Below, piece after piece: positions 7,849-16,018 of a DNA stretch of 59,101 bases. Positions within the stretch are counted from its first letter, which is position 1. Every line of letters begins with the position of its first letter. The stretch spans positions 1 through 59,101 of the forward strand of contig NZ_SDOY01000095.1 in assembly GCF_004117935.1 (NCBI RefSeq), read 5' to 3'. The notes beneath the pieces were generated by a model. The model worked only from the letters and a program-made list of their open reading frames with translations, had not been told where the DNA came from and did not search any database. The stretch is from Streptomyces roseicoloratus. GTDB taxonomy: Bacteria; Actinomycetota; Actinomycetes; Streptomycetales; Streptomycetaceae. Made by a program: the position numbers and the translations under genes.

Positions 7849-10334
7849 GCGTCGCTCCTTCCGCCGTCGTTCCAGGCCGGATCGGCGGTCTCGGACACCA
7901 TGGCCGCGGCGCCTCCCTCGGTGGCGGGCGCGTCGCCGGTGCGGTGCGGGGCGGACGCGGTGGTCGTGGGCGCGCGGGACGTGGTGCCGTCGGACCGTTC
8001 GACGAGGCGAAGGGCGGCCGCGGCGGTCTTGAAGAGCGGCTGCTTGGAGACGGGGTCCCAGTCGGTCACGGTGGTCTCGTTCGCGGCGCGGCCCGGTGTG
8101 GTGGCGTCGGGGGCGTGGCCGGCCGGGGTGTCCCAGTAGCCGTAGTGGAACGGTACGAAGAGGAGTCCCGGCCGGATGTCGGTGATCCTGAGCCGGGCCC
8201 GGAGGAGGCCCCGCGGGGTCGACACCTCCATGAGGTCTCCTTCGCGGGCGTCGAGGGCGCGGGCGTCCCCGGCGGACGCCTCGACCCACACGTCGGGGGC
8301 CGCGGCGTTCAGCTGGGGCGCGCGGCCGGTCTTGGTGCGGGTGTGGAAGTGGTAGAGGGTGCGGCCGGTGGTGAGCTGGAAGGGGTACTCGCCGCCGGGC
8401 TCCTCGTGGGGCGGCAGGTACTCGGCGGCCTTCAGGACGGCTCTGCCGTCGGGGTTGAGCGAGCGGTACTCGACGGCTTCGACGGTCGCCCCGGTGACGA
8501 GGTCCTTCCCGTAGGACTCGCACACGTCCGGGTGCGCCCAGGTGATGCCCTCCCCGTACAGGCGCGGTGTGCCTTCGGGTGCCCGGTCGTTGCAGGGCCA
8601 CTGGACGCCGGTGCCGCCGCGCAGCTTCGCGTGGCTCAGGCCCGTGTAGTCGCACGGCCGGCCCGCGCTGCAGCGTTTCCACGCCTCGAAGGCGGACTCC
8701 GGATCGTGCCAGCCGACGAGCGGGGCGCCGTCCTTGTCGCGGAAGTCCATGCGCCGGGCGTAGTCCAGGAAGATGTCGAGGTCCGGCCTGGCTTCGCCGG
8801 GCGGTTCGACGGCCTTGTCGGAGAGGTGGACGGTCCTGTCCGCGTTGGTGAAGGTGCCGGTCTTCTCTCCCCAGGTCGCCGCGGGCAGGACGACGTCGGC
8901 GAGCCGGGCGGTCTCGGTGAGGAACAGGTCCTGGGCGATCACGAAGAGGCGGTCCTGGGCGAGGATCGCACGGATGCGGGAGAGCTCCGGCAGGGAGACG
9001 GCCGGGTTGGTGCCGCTGATCCACAGCATGCGCAGGGACCCCTGCTCGGCGTAGCGGAACATCTGCATCGCGTGGGTGGGCGGGCCGTAGTGCGGGATCG
9101 TCTTCGGGTCGACGTTCCACACCCGGGCCAGGTCGGCGACGTGCTCGTCGTTCTGCCAGTTCCTGAAGCCCGGCAGGTCACCGTTCGCGCCGCACTCCCG
9201 GGTGTTCTGGGCGGTGGGCTGCCCGTTCATCTGCAGGACCCCGGCGCCGGGGCGGCCCAGCATGCCGCGGATCAGGTGCAGGTTGTTCACCTGCACGGCC
9301 GCCGCGGTCGCCTGGTGGGACTGGTAGACGCCCTGCAGGACGGTCGACAGCAGCCGCTCCGCCGCCCCCAGGATCTCCGCCGCCTCCTGGATGCGGGCGG
9401 CGGGCACGTCGCAGACGTCCGCGGCCCACTCGGGCGTGCAGGAGGCGAGGCGGGCCTTCAGCTCGTCGAAGCCGACGGTGTGGGCCTCGACGTAGCCGGT
9501 GTCGACGCGGCCGGTGCGGATGACCTCGTACAGGAGGGCGTTCAGCAGGGCGACGTTCGTCCCCACGCGCGGAGCGAGATGGACGGAGGCCCTGCGCGCC
9601 ACCCGGGTCGGGCGGGGGTCCACACACACCAGGCGGGGCGGGTCGCCGCCCTCCAGCCGGTCCAGGATCCGCATCCACTGCACCGGCTGAGTCTCGGCGA
9701 GGTTGTGTCCGAACAGGGCGATGACGTCCGCGTGGTCGATGTCGTCGTAGCTTCCCGGCTGTCCGTCGCAGCCGAACGACTCCTTCAGTGCCTCGGCCGC
9801 CGTCGACGTGCAGAGCCGCGTGTTCCCGTCCAGGTGGTGGGTGCCGATCCCGGCCCGGGCCAGCACCGCGAGGGTGTAGTACTCCTCCAGGAAGAGCTGC
9901 CCGGAGGTGTAGAACCCGATCGCCCCGGGCCCGCGCTCCTCCAGCAGCTGCCGGGAACGGGCGACGATCCGCTCCATCGCGGTCTCCCAGTCCGTCTCCA
10001 CGAGCCGTCCGTCCACTCGGACCAGGGGCCGTGTGAGCCGGTCCCGGGCGGCGTTGGCCTGCCAGCCGAAGAGGTCCTTGGGGCCGAGGCGACCGTGATT
10101 GACGCGGTCGACCGCCCGTCCCCGCACGCCGACGATCCGGCCCTCCTTGACCGCGATGTCCATGGCGTCACCGTCGGAATGCAGGATCGAGGCGGCCTGC
10201 ACCCACCTGTCCACCGACTCCGGCGCGACACCGTCCGCCAGATAGGTGTCCACGCGGGCAGGCCACGGACGGCCGCGGTCGTACGGCGTACGGCTGCCCC
10301 ACGGTCGTGCGATCCGGTCCACCGACCCGTCCAT
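7845..10334 (-). CDS. Molybdopterin-dependent oxidoreductase lacking the N-terminal [4Fe-4S] cysteines
   Basis: An 829-residue member of the DMSO reductase superfamily (nitrate reductase/formate dehydrogenase branch). Cofactor-binding parts are intact: the probable molybdenum ligand Cys174 in LDGNTRLCTSTAAEAL, the MGD segments VIALFGHNLAETQP and VCVDPRPTRVARR, QMNGQPTAQNTRECGANGD, and a C-terminal molydopterin-binding domain (QLTTGRTLYHFHTRTKT). The expected CxxCxxxC...C cluster motif is replaced by Ser49, His52, Asp56 and Gly83. No tat signal is seen, so it is probably cytoplasmic. It lies 2.7 kb beyond the molybdate operon, which can supply the metal. The substrate is unknown. Confidence 0.9.
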   Translation of the reverse strand: MDGSVDRIARPWGSRTPYDRGRPWPARVDTYLADGVAPESVDRWVQAASILHSDGDAMDIAVKEGRIVGVRGRAVDRVNHGRLGPKDLFGWQANAARDRLTRPLVRVDGRLVETDWETAMERIVARSRQLLEERGPGAIGFYTSGQLFLEEYYTLAVLARAGIGTHHLDGNTRLCTSTAAEALKESFGCDGQPGSYDDIDHADVIALFGHNLAETQPVQWMRILDRLEGGDPPRLVCVDPRPTRVARRASVHLAPRVGTNVALLNALLYEVIRTGRVDTGYVEAHTVGFDELKARLASCTPEWAADVCDVPAARIQEAAEILGAAERLLSTVLQGVYQSHQATAAAVQVNNLHLIRGMLGRPGAGVLQMNGQPTAQNTRECGANGDLPGFRNWQNDEHVADLARVWNVDPKTIPHYGPPTHAMQMFRYAEQGSLRMLWISGTNPAVSLPELSRIRAILAQDRLFVIAQDLFLTETARLADVVLPAATWGEKTGTFTNADRTVHLSDKAVEPPGEARPDLDIFLDYARRMDFRDKDGAPLVGWHDPESAFEAWKRCSAGRPCDYTGLSHAKLRGGTGVQWPCNDRAPEGTPRLYGEGITWAHPDVCESYGKDLVTGATVEAVEYRSLNPDGRAVLKAAEYLPPHEEPGGEYPFQLTTGRTLYHFHTRTKTGRAPQLNAAAPDVWVEASAGDARALDAREGDLMEVSTPRGLLRARLRITDIRPGLLFVPFHYGYWDTPAGHAPDATTPGRAANETTVTDWDPVSKQPLFKTAAAALRLVERSDGTTSRAPTTTASAPHRTGDAPATEGGAAAMVSETADPAWNDGGRSDA

Positions 10335-10606
10335 TCCGCCTCCGTACGTCGCCGCCGAGTGCTGCCCGGCCTTGCGGGTGCCCGCCCCCGTCCTGGCTCA
10401 CACCATGCCTTCCTCCGTCCCCTCTCGCCCCTTTTCGCCCGGGGCACGCCCGTCAGCTGGAGGGCGGTGCGCGGGGCGCGACGGTCCCGGCGGCTGTGGC
10501 ATGTACAGGACGGCACGAGGGGCCGGACCGAGGCGCCGCGGGCCTCCTCTCGGCTGTCCGTCTCGGCGCGGTGGACGCTCGGACATCTTTCCAAGACGGG
10601 AGGATA

Positions 10607-10636
10607 TTCAACGGCTCGTTCGATCTTCATTAATGT
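10607..10636 (+). promoter_or_regulatory. Candidate vegetative promoter of the quinone oxidoreductase gene
   Basis: TTCAAC at 10607-10612 and TAATGT at 10631-10636 are 18 bp apart, 55 bp before the ATG, in a stretch more AT-rich than its surroundings. The rest of the 10335-10690 gap shows nothing else I can name; it also has to hold the promoter of the oxidoreductase on the other strand. Confidence 0.4.
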
Positions 10637-10690
10637 GGAGGCAGAGCGGGGCGCTCGCCCCGATTCCCCCCATGTGAAAGGGAGTTCGAC

Positions 10691-11617
10691 ATGCGTGCTG
10701 TCATCCAGAAGTCCTTCGGCGGCCCCGAGGTCCTGGAGCTCGCCGAGAGGGACAAGCCCGCCCCGCTCGGCGGCGAGGTCCTGGTCCGGGTGCACGCGAG
10801 CGGCGTCAACCCGGTCGACGTGGCGGTGCGCTCCGGTGCCTACCCGCTGCTCGGCGAGCCGCCGTTCGGTGTGGGCTGGGACATCTCCGGTGTCGTCGAG
10901 GAAGCCGGACCGGGTGCTCGCTTCAAGGCCGGCGACGAGGTCTTCGGGCTGCCGTTCTTCCCGCGAGCCGCCACCGGCTACGCCGACTACGTGGCCGTGC
11001 CCTCGCGCCAGGTGGCCCGCAAGCCCGCGACGCTCGACCACGTGCAGGCCGCCGCCGTGCCGCTCGCCGCCCTCACCGCCTGGCAGGGCCTGGTCGACGC
11101 CGCCCGAGTCGCCGAAGGGCAGCGGGTGCTGGTCCACCGGGCGGCCGGTGGCGTCGGCCACTTCGCGGTCCAGATCGCCAAGGCGCGCGGGGCCCACGTC
11201 ATAGCCCTGGCGAGCGCCGCCAACCACGATTTCGTCCGTGAACTCGGGGCGGACGAGATCGTCGACTACCGCACCACCGACTACACCGAAGCGGTCAAGG
11301 ACGTCGACGTCGTCTTCGACTCCAGCTCCGAGGGCGAGCGCGCGCTCGGCGTCCTCAAGCCCGGCGGCACCCTGGTCAGCATCATGGAGCACTGGAACAC
11401 CGAGCTCGCCGCCCGCGTCGAGGCCGAGGGCCGCCACTTCGCCGGGATCTCGGTCGAACCGGACTACGCCTCCCTGGAGGCGATCGCGGCCCTGATCGAC
11501 GCAGGCCGCATCCGCCCGCACGTCTCCGCGACGCTCCCGCTCGAGGAGGCGGCCAAGGCCCACGAACTGGTCGGTTCGGGCCGCACCCGCGGCAAGGTCG
11601 TCCTGACGGTGGCCTGA
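10691..11617 (+). CDS. NADP-dependent quinone oxidoreductase (zinc-free MDR family)
   Basis: A 308-residue medium-chain dehydrogenase/reductase. The N-terminal GroES-like half shows LVRVHASGVNPVDVAVRSG and GWDISGVVEEAGPGA; the Rossmann half has the nucleotide motif VHRAAGGVGHFAVQIAKARG at about residues 147-166. Zinc-binding cysteines and histidines of alcohol dehydrogenases are absent, which places it with quinone reductases such as QOR. A purine-rich site (AAAGGGAG) precedes the ATG. It is followed after 55 bp by an AraC-type regulator on the same strand that may control it or respond to the same stress. Confidence 0.9.
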   Translation: MRAVIQKSFGGPEVLELAERDKPAPLGGEVLVRVHASGVNPVDVAVRSGAYPLLGEPPFGVGWDISGVVEEAGPGARFKAGDEVFGLPFFPRAATGYADYVAVPSRQVARKPATLDHVQAAAVPLAALTAWQGLVDAARVAEGQRVLVHRAAGGVGHFAVQIAKARGAHVIALASAANHDFVRELGADEIVDYRTTDYTEAVKDVDVVFDSSSEGERALGVLKPGGTLVSIMEHWNTELAARVEAEGRHFAGISVEPDYASLEAIAALIDAGRIRPHVSATLPLEEAAKAHELVGSGRTRGKVVLTVA

Positions 11618-11672
11618 GCGGGGCGGGTCGGAGTGCGGTGGAATACCGGAAGACGAGGGAGAGGAGCGGGAG

Positions 11673-12608
11673 TTGGACATCCTCACCGAGGTGCTGTCCT
11701 CGATGCGGACCGGCCGACCGGTCTCCGTCCGGACCACCGGACGTGCGCCGTTCGGACTGAGGCTGCCCCCCGTGGCCGGTGCGGGTTTCCACGTGGTGCT
11801 GTCGGGCACGTGCTGGCTCGTCCCGCTGGAGGACGCGGCGCAGCAGCCGTCCCTCCCGCTGGGACCGGGCGACGTGGTCTTCCTGCGGAACGGCCGCGGG
11901 CACATCCTGGCCGACCACCCCGACACCCCGGCCGAGGTCGAGCGGGAGTCCCAGTTCAGTCCGGGCTCCCCGCTCGGCACGGTCACCATCGGCGGCGCCG
12001 GCGCCCGCACCAACCTGCTGTGCGGGAACTACCACCTCGACCAGGCCCGTCCGCACCCCCTCGTACGACAGTTGCCGGAGATCATCCATCTCCCCGCGAA
12101 CCCCGTCCGGCATCCCGAACTCTCCTCCGCGATCCAGCTGTTGCGCGCGGAGCTGGAGCAGCCGCGGCCGGGCTCGGCCGGCATCGTGCCGGCGCTGATC
12201 GACTCGCTGCTCCTCTACATCCTGCGCGCCTGGCTGGAGCAGGGTCCGGCCGCGCGGGCCAGGGGCTGGGCGGCCGCGCTCGGTGACACGGCGGTCGCGC
12301 CGGTCCTGGCGGCGATCCACGCGGAGCCGGGTGCCCCGTGGACCGTGGAGTCGCTGGCCGCCCGCGCGGGCCTCTCCCGCGCGGCGTTCGCCCGCCGGTT
12401 CAACGACCTGGTCGGCGAGCCGCCCATGGCGTACCTGACCCGCTGGCGCATGACGACCGCCGCACGGATCCTCCGAGAGTCCGAGGACCCGCTGTCCGCG
12501 ATCGCCGCACGCACCGGCTACGGCTCCGAGTACGCCTTCGCCAAAGCCTTCAAACGCGAGTACGGGCAGGCCCCGGGTGGTTACCGGCGCGAGGCGCGCG
12601 CGGCCTGA
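11673..12608 (+). CDS. AraC family transcriptional regulator with cupin domain
   Basis: A 311-residue regulator. Residues 1-200 form the Cupin_6 sensor domain (GPGDVVFLRNGRGHILAD; NLLCGNYHLDQARPHPL), and residues 210-311 the double HTH (PWTVESLAARAGLSRAAFAR; PMAYLTRWRMTTAARILRES; TGYGSEYAFAKAFKREYG). The start is TTG at 11673, chosen because GAGGAGCGGG lies just upstream and the family begins with LDILTEVLS. Neighbours are a quinone oxidoreductase upstream and an SDR gene convergent downstream; family members often regulate adjacent oxidoreductases. Confidence 0.92.
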   Translation: MDILTEVLSSMRTGRPVSVRTTGRAPFGLRLPPVAGAGFHVVLSGTCWLVPLEDAAQQPSLPLGPGDVVFLRNGRGHILADHPDTPAEVERESQFSPGSPLGTVTIGGAGARTNLLCGNYHLDQARPHPLVRQLPEIIHLPANPVRHPELSSAIQLLRAELEQPRPGSAGIVPALIDSLLLYILRAWLEQGPAARARGWAAALGDTAVAPVLAAIHAEPGAPWTVESLAARAGLSRAAFARRFNDLVGEPPMAYLTRWRMTTAARILRESEDPLSAIAARTGYGSEYAFAKAFKREYGQAPGGYRREARAA

Positions 12609-12664
12609 CCTGGGGTCACGGGAAGCGACGCCGGGACGATGGGGGCGGCCGGAGCGGCTCCCCC

Positions 12665-12725
12665 ATCCCGACCCGATATGACCACCATCCCGACCCGTCA
12701 TGACCACCGTCCCGACCCGCCATGA
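12665..12725. repeat. 22-bp tandem repeat, about 2.8 copies, in the 383-bp gap
   Basis: Units start at 12665, 12687 and 12709 with consensus ATCCCGACCCGTCATGACCA followed by CC. It lies between convergent genes (AraC and SDR). I see no gene in 12609-12991; the long open frames there look like antisense shadows of high-GC DNA. Confidence 0.75.
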
Positions 12726-12991
12726 CGCTGCCGGGACGCACCGTGGCTCCTCGTCGTCGCGCCCGCCGCCGTCCGGACGACGATCGCCGGCATTCCGTCC
12801 CGGCGGCCTCACCCCAGCGGGTGGAGCCGACGGGGCGGGCGTCACCCTTCGGCAGGTCGAACGGGGAGTGCCCGCGGCCTCCCCGAGAGGTGGCGAGCGG
12901 GGCGCACGAGGCCGGACTTCCGCGCGTAGCACCGGAGCGGTGGCGTCGCCGGGCCGGGCGGCCCCGGCCCGCGGCACACGGCGCACGGCGA

Positions 12992-13864
12992 TCAGAACGC
13001 GCGCACCGCGGGCGGCATGCCCGGGAAGTCCGCGGACGCGCTCACCGACGCCCACTTCTCGACGTCGTCGAGCGCAGCGCGGTAGACGCGGGTCAGATTG
13101 CGAACCGCCTCGGCACCGAGCGGGAGCCGGAGCGGCGCGTCGGGGGTGTCGAGCACGTCGCGGATCACCCGGGCGGCGCGTGCCGGGTCTCCCTCCTGGA
13201 TGCCGTCGGCCTCGGCCATGTTGGCGCGCACGGTACCGATGACCTCGTCGTACGAGGAGCTCTGCTGCGCCGTGTTGAGGACGTCGGCGGCGTTGAACGC
13301 GGTGCGGAAGCGACTGGGCTCGGCGATGAGGACGCGGATGCCGAACGGTGCGACCTCGCCGGCGAGGGCTTCCGACCAGCCCTCGAGGGCGAACTTCCCG
13401 GCCGAGTAGCTGCCGACGGCGGGGAAGGACATCCGCCCTCCCTGGCTGCTCATCTGCACGATCGCGCCCGAGCGACGCTCCCGCATGTGGGGCAGGACCG
13501 CACGCACATAGGCGGCCGGGCCGAACAGGTGCTGCTCGAGCATGGCCCGCAGCGCGGCATCCGTGATCTCTTCGGCGGCGCCCACCTGTCCGGCACCGGC
13601 GTTGTTGACGAGCACGTCGACGCGCCCGAACACGTCCAGCGCCCGCCGCACGACCGCGGCCGCTCCCGCCGTGTCGCGCACGTCGTGCTCGACGGCGAGG
13701 AGCCGATTCCCGTACCGTGCCTTGAGCCCGTCGAAACGGTCGGCCCGCCGCGCGGTTCCGACCACGTGCTCGCCGGCCGCGAGCGCCGCCTCGGCGAGCG
13801 CGAGGCCGAGGCCCGAACTCGCGCCGGTGATGATCCATGTCTTCGTCTGGTTCGTCGTGGTCAT
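12992..13864 (-). CDS. SDR family oxidoreductase
   Basis: A 290-residue classical short-chain dehydrogenase/reductase. The cofactor motif is TGASSGLGLALAEAAL at residues 13-28 (TGxxxGxG), the NNAGAG motif follows, then a catalytic Ser in VQMSSQGG and YSAGKFALEG with Tyr and Lys spaced as YxxxK. The C-terminal extension of about 50 residues is normal for the actinomycete group of ketone or aldehyde reductases. It has a MerR-type promoter with a 19-bp spacer just upstream, so it may be induced by an electrophile or drug through a MerR regulator encoded elsewhere. Substrate unknown. Confidence 0.93.
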   Translation of the reverse strand: MTTTNQTKTWIITGASSGLGLALAEAALAAGEHVVGTARRADRFDGLKARYGNRLLAVEHDVRDTAGAAAVVRRALDVFGRVDVLVNNAGAGQVGAAEEITDAALRAMLEQHLFGPAAYVRAVLPHMRERRSGAIVQMSSQGGRMSFPAVGSYSAGKFALEGWSEALAGEVAPFGIRVLIAEPSRFRTAFNAADVLNTAQQSSSYDEVIGTVRANMAEADGIQEGDPARAARVIRDVLDTPDAPLRLPLGAEAVRNLTRVYRAALDDVEKWASVSASADFPGMPPAVRAF

Positions 13865-13871
13865 GGACCCG

Positions 13872-13902
13872 ACGCTAGGCCTTCGAGTGCGCTCGAAGGC
13901 AA
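13872..13902 (-). promoter_or_regulatory. MerR-type promoter with 19-bp spacer and palindrome
   Basis: On the minus strand, TTGCCT (13902-13897) and TAGCGT (13877-13872) are separated by 19 bp, too far for normal sigma-70 recognition. The spacer region holds CCTTCGAG-N4-CTCGAAGG (13880-13899), a perfect palindrome. This is the classic layout activated by MerR proteins. The predicted transcription start is next to the ATG at 13864, suggesting a leaderless mRNA. Confidence 0.72.
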
Positions 13903-13987
13903 GTCGCGTTCGCCGAGAGGGACTTCGCTCTCAAGACGATCGCGCAGCCGGTGATCCGGGTCGGGCAGAGTGCGGGCAGCACGGCGC

Positions 13988-14024
13988 GGGGCCGCGACCG
14001 GCCCCCCGTTCCGGTCGCGGCCCC
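13988..14024 (-). terminator. Strong hairpin downstream of the flavoprotein gene
   Basis: GGGGCCGCGACCGG (13988-14001) pairs perfectly with CCGGTCGCGGCCCC (14011-14024) across a 9-nt loop, 23 bp after the flavoprotein stop. No T-run follows. It also insulates the SDR promoter from read-through. Confidence 0.7.
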
Positions 14025-14047
14025 GTCCAGGCGGGTGCCGAGGTCGG

Positions 14048-15421
14048 TCACGAGCCGCAGGAGGGCGCCTGGGTCGTCGTGCCGAGCTGGATGAGCGCGG
14101 GAGCGGGGGCGCAGCAGCCGCCGCCGTCCCCCGCCTGCTCGGTGTCGGGCTGGTCGAACAGGCCGGCACCGCCGCACACTCCGGTCTCCGGAAGGACGAG
14201 CTCGACGCGTTGCGCGGACTCGTGGTCGCCGGCGATCGCGGCGACGACGGAGCGGACCTGCTCGTAGCCGGTGAGGGCGAGGAAGGTCGGGGCGCGGCCG
14301 TAGGACTTCATGCCGACCAGGTAGACGCCCTTCTCCGGGTGGGAGAGCTCGTTCACGCCGTGCGGGTAGACGGTGCCGCAGGAGTGCTGGTTGGGGTCGA
14401 TCAGGGGGGCGAGTGCCACCGGGGCCTGGAGGCGCTCGTCGAGTCCGAGGCGGAGTTCGCCGAGGAAGGACAGGTCGGGACGGAAGCCGGTGAGGACGAT
14501 GACCTCGTCGACCGGGTCGAGGCGGCGGCCGTCCTCGGCCACCAGGACCAGGCGCTCGCCGTCCCGCTCGATCGCCTCGGTCCGGAAGCCGGTGACGGCG
14601 TCGGCGTGGCCCTCGTCGACGGCGGCCTTGGCTGCGAGGCCGAGGGCGCCGCGGGCGGGGAGCTGGTCGGCGGTGCCGCCGCCGAAGGTGGAGCCGGAGA
14701 TGCCGCGGCGCAGGATCCAGACCGCCTTCGTGCCCGCGCCGTCCTCGGCGGCGGCCAGCCCGGCGAGCGAGGCGAGCGCGGTGAAGGCGGAGGCGCCGGA
14801 GCCGATGACGGCGGTGCGCTTGCCCGCGTATCGGGCACGGACGGCCGGGTCCTGGAGGTCGGGGACGCGGTAGGTGACGCGGTCGGCGGCGGCCTTCTCG
14901 CCGAGGGCCGACAGGCCGGAGGCGCCGGCCGGGCTGGGGGTCGCCCAGGTGCCGGATGCGTCGATCACCGCGCGGGCGAGGATCCGCTCCTCGCAGCCTT
15001 CGGCGTGGGTGACGTGGACGACGAACGGCTGGGTCTCGCGGTCGGCGTCGACGATCCGGTCGCGGCCGGCGCGGGAGACGCCGGTGACCGTCGCGCCGAA
15101 GCGGACCTTGTCGCCGAGAACGCCGGCCAGCGGCTGGAGGTACGTCTCCGCCCAGTCACCGCCGGTCGGATACGTCTTCGCGTCGGGCTTCACCCAGCCG
15201 GTCGGCGCGAGGAGCTTCTCGGCGGCCGGGTCGGTGAGCTCGCCCCAGGTCGAGAAGAGTCGCACGTGTGACCACTCGCGCACTGCGGCACCCGCCCGGT
15301 CACCGGCTTCCAGGACGAGGGGTTCGAGGCCGCGGTCGACGAGGTGGGCGGCGGCGGCCAGGCCGGCGGGGCCCGCTCCGATCACGAGGATGGGCAGCTG
15401 GTCGGTGGCGGTGGCGTTCAC
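14048..15421 (-). CDS. FAD/NAD(P)-dependent oxidoreductase divergent from ArsR
   Basis: A 457-residue flavoprotein of the pyridine nucleotide-disulfide/FMO-like fold. The FAD motif is LVIGAGPAGLAAAAHL at about residues 11-26, and a second Rossmann motif AVIGSGASAFTAL lies in the middle. Near the C-terminus are GVCGGAGLF and GGGCCAPAP, a Cys and a vicinal Cys pair. The start is GTG at 15421, with GAGGGG seven bases upstream. It is divergent from an arsenic-type ArsR gene and shares its operator region. Similar proteins occur in Streptomyces ars clusters (ArsO-like). The reaction is not established; no arsenite pump or arsenate reductase is nearby. Confidence 0.85.
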   Translation of the reverse strand: MNATATDQLPILVIGAGPAGLAAAAHLVDRGLEPLVLEAGDRAGAAVREWSHVRLFSTWGELTDPAAEKLLAPTGWVKPDAKTYPTGGDWAETYLQPLAGVLGDKVRFGATVTGVSRAGRDRIVDADRETQPFVVHVTHAEGCEERILARAVIDASGTWATPSPAGASGLSALGEKAAADRVTYRVPDLQDPAVRARYAGKRTAVIGSGASAFTALASLAGLAAAEDGAGTKAVWILRRGISGSTFGGGTADQLPARGALGLAAKAAVDEGHADAVTGFRTEAIERDGERLVLVAEDGRRLDPVDEVIVLTGFRPDLSFLGELRLGLDERLQAPVALAPLIDPNQHSCGTVYPHGVNELSHPEKGVYLVGMKSYGRAPTFLALTGYEQVRSVVAAIAGDHESAQRVELVLPETGVCGGAGLFDQPDTEQAGDGGGCCAPAPALIQLGTTTQAPSCGS

Positions 15422-15483
15422 GACGATTCCCCTCTTTGCTTCGACGTCTGTCGATGGCTTGTGCAGCCAGCATGACACCTGTA

Positions 15484-15506
15484 TCGACACTCGTCAACAT
15501 AGACAT
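15484..15506. promoter_or_regulatory. ArsR operator copy 1
   Basis: TCGACA-N3-GTCAACATAGACAT, 23 bp, matching copy 2 at 15565-15587 in 20 of 23 positions, with 14 bp identical at the 3' end. It lies 63 bp upstream of the flavoprotein start and in a locally AT-rich stretch, so it probably lets ArsR repress that gene. Confidence 0.68.
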
Positions 15507-15564
15507 TCATCAAATCTACAGACCCCGGGCCGCACCCCGGACGAAGCGGCACTGGGCCGCTGGT

Positions 15565-15587
15565 TCGACATGTGTCAACATAGACAT
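15565..15587. promoter_or_regulatory. ArsR operator copy 2, abutting the arsR start codon
   Basis: Second copy of the 23-bp element. It ends on the base before the arsR ATG, so bound repressor would cover the start site. No Shine-Dalgarno sequence is visible, which suggests a leaderless arsR mRNA and autorepression. Confidence 0.68.
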
Positions 15588-15950
15588 ATGCCGAATGTCG
15601 CTGCGCTGCCGCTGATCCAGCCCGAGGTCGAGCCCTGCTGCCCGCCGCTGGCCGAGCGCCCCCTGACCGCCGACGAGGCCGAGCGGACCGCGAAGATGTT
15701 CAAGGCGCTGGGCGATCCGGTCCGGCTGCGACTGTTCTCCGCGGTCGCCTCGCACGAGGGCGGCGAGGCGTGCGTGTGCGACATCTCCGATGTCGGCGTC
15801 TCCCAGCCGACCGTCTCGCACCACCTGAAGAAGCTGAAGGAGGCCGGGCTGCTCTCCTCCGAGCGGCGCGGCACGTGGGTCTACTACCGGGTCGAGCCGG
15901 CCGTCCTCGCCGCGATGGGCGCGCTGCTCACCAAGGCGGCGGCCGCGTGA
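15588..15950 (+). CDS. arsR: ArsR/SmtB family arsenic-responsive repressor
   Basis: A 120-residue winged-helix repressor. The metal site of ArsR proteins is visible as GGEACVCDISD (CVC, about residues 63-67), with an extra N-terminal Cys pair in EVEPCCPPLAE. The recognition helix follows: GVSQPTVSHHLKKLKEAGLL, then a wing with RRGTWVYYRV. Arsenite or antimonite binding should release it from DNA. It is divergent from a flavoprotein gene and flanked by two copies of a 23-bp operator. The ATG follows the second copy directly; the open frame continues upstream but that part overlaps the operator and is unlikely to be coding. Confidence 0.93.
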   Translation: MPNVAALPLIQPEVEPCCPPLAERPLTADEAERTAKMFKALGDPVRLRLFSAVASHEGGEACVCDISDVGVSQPTVSHHLKKLKEAGLLSSERRGTWVYYRVEPAVLAAMGALLTKAAAA

Positions 15951-16018
15951 CCGTCCCGACCGTGACCGGCTCTTCCCCGGGTCAGGGAGCGCGTACGCCG
16001 GAACCGCGTGGGGCGGGC

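Noticed and set aside
12722..13954. 410-codon plus-strand frame over the SDR gene
   Set aside because: Antisense to a well-supported SDR, no ribosome site or family motif.
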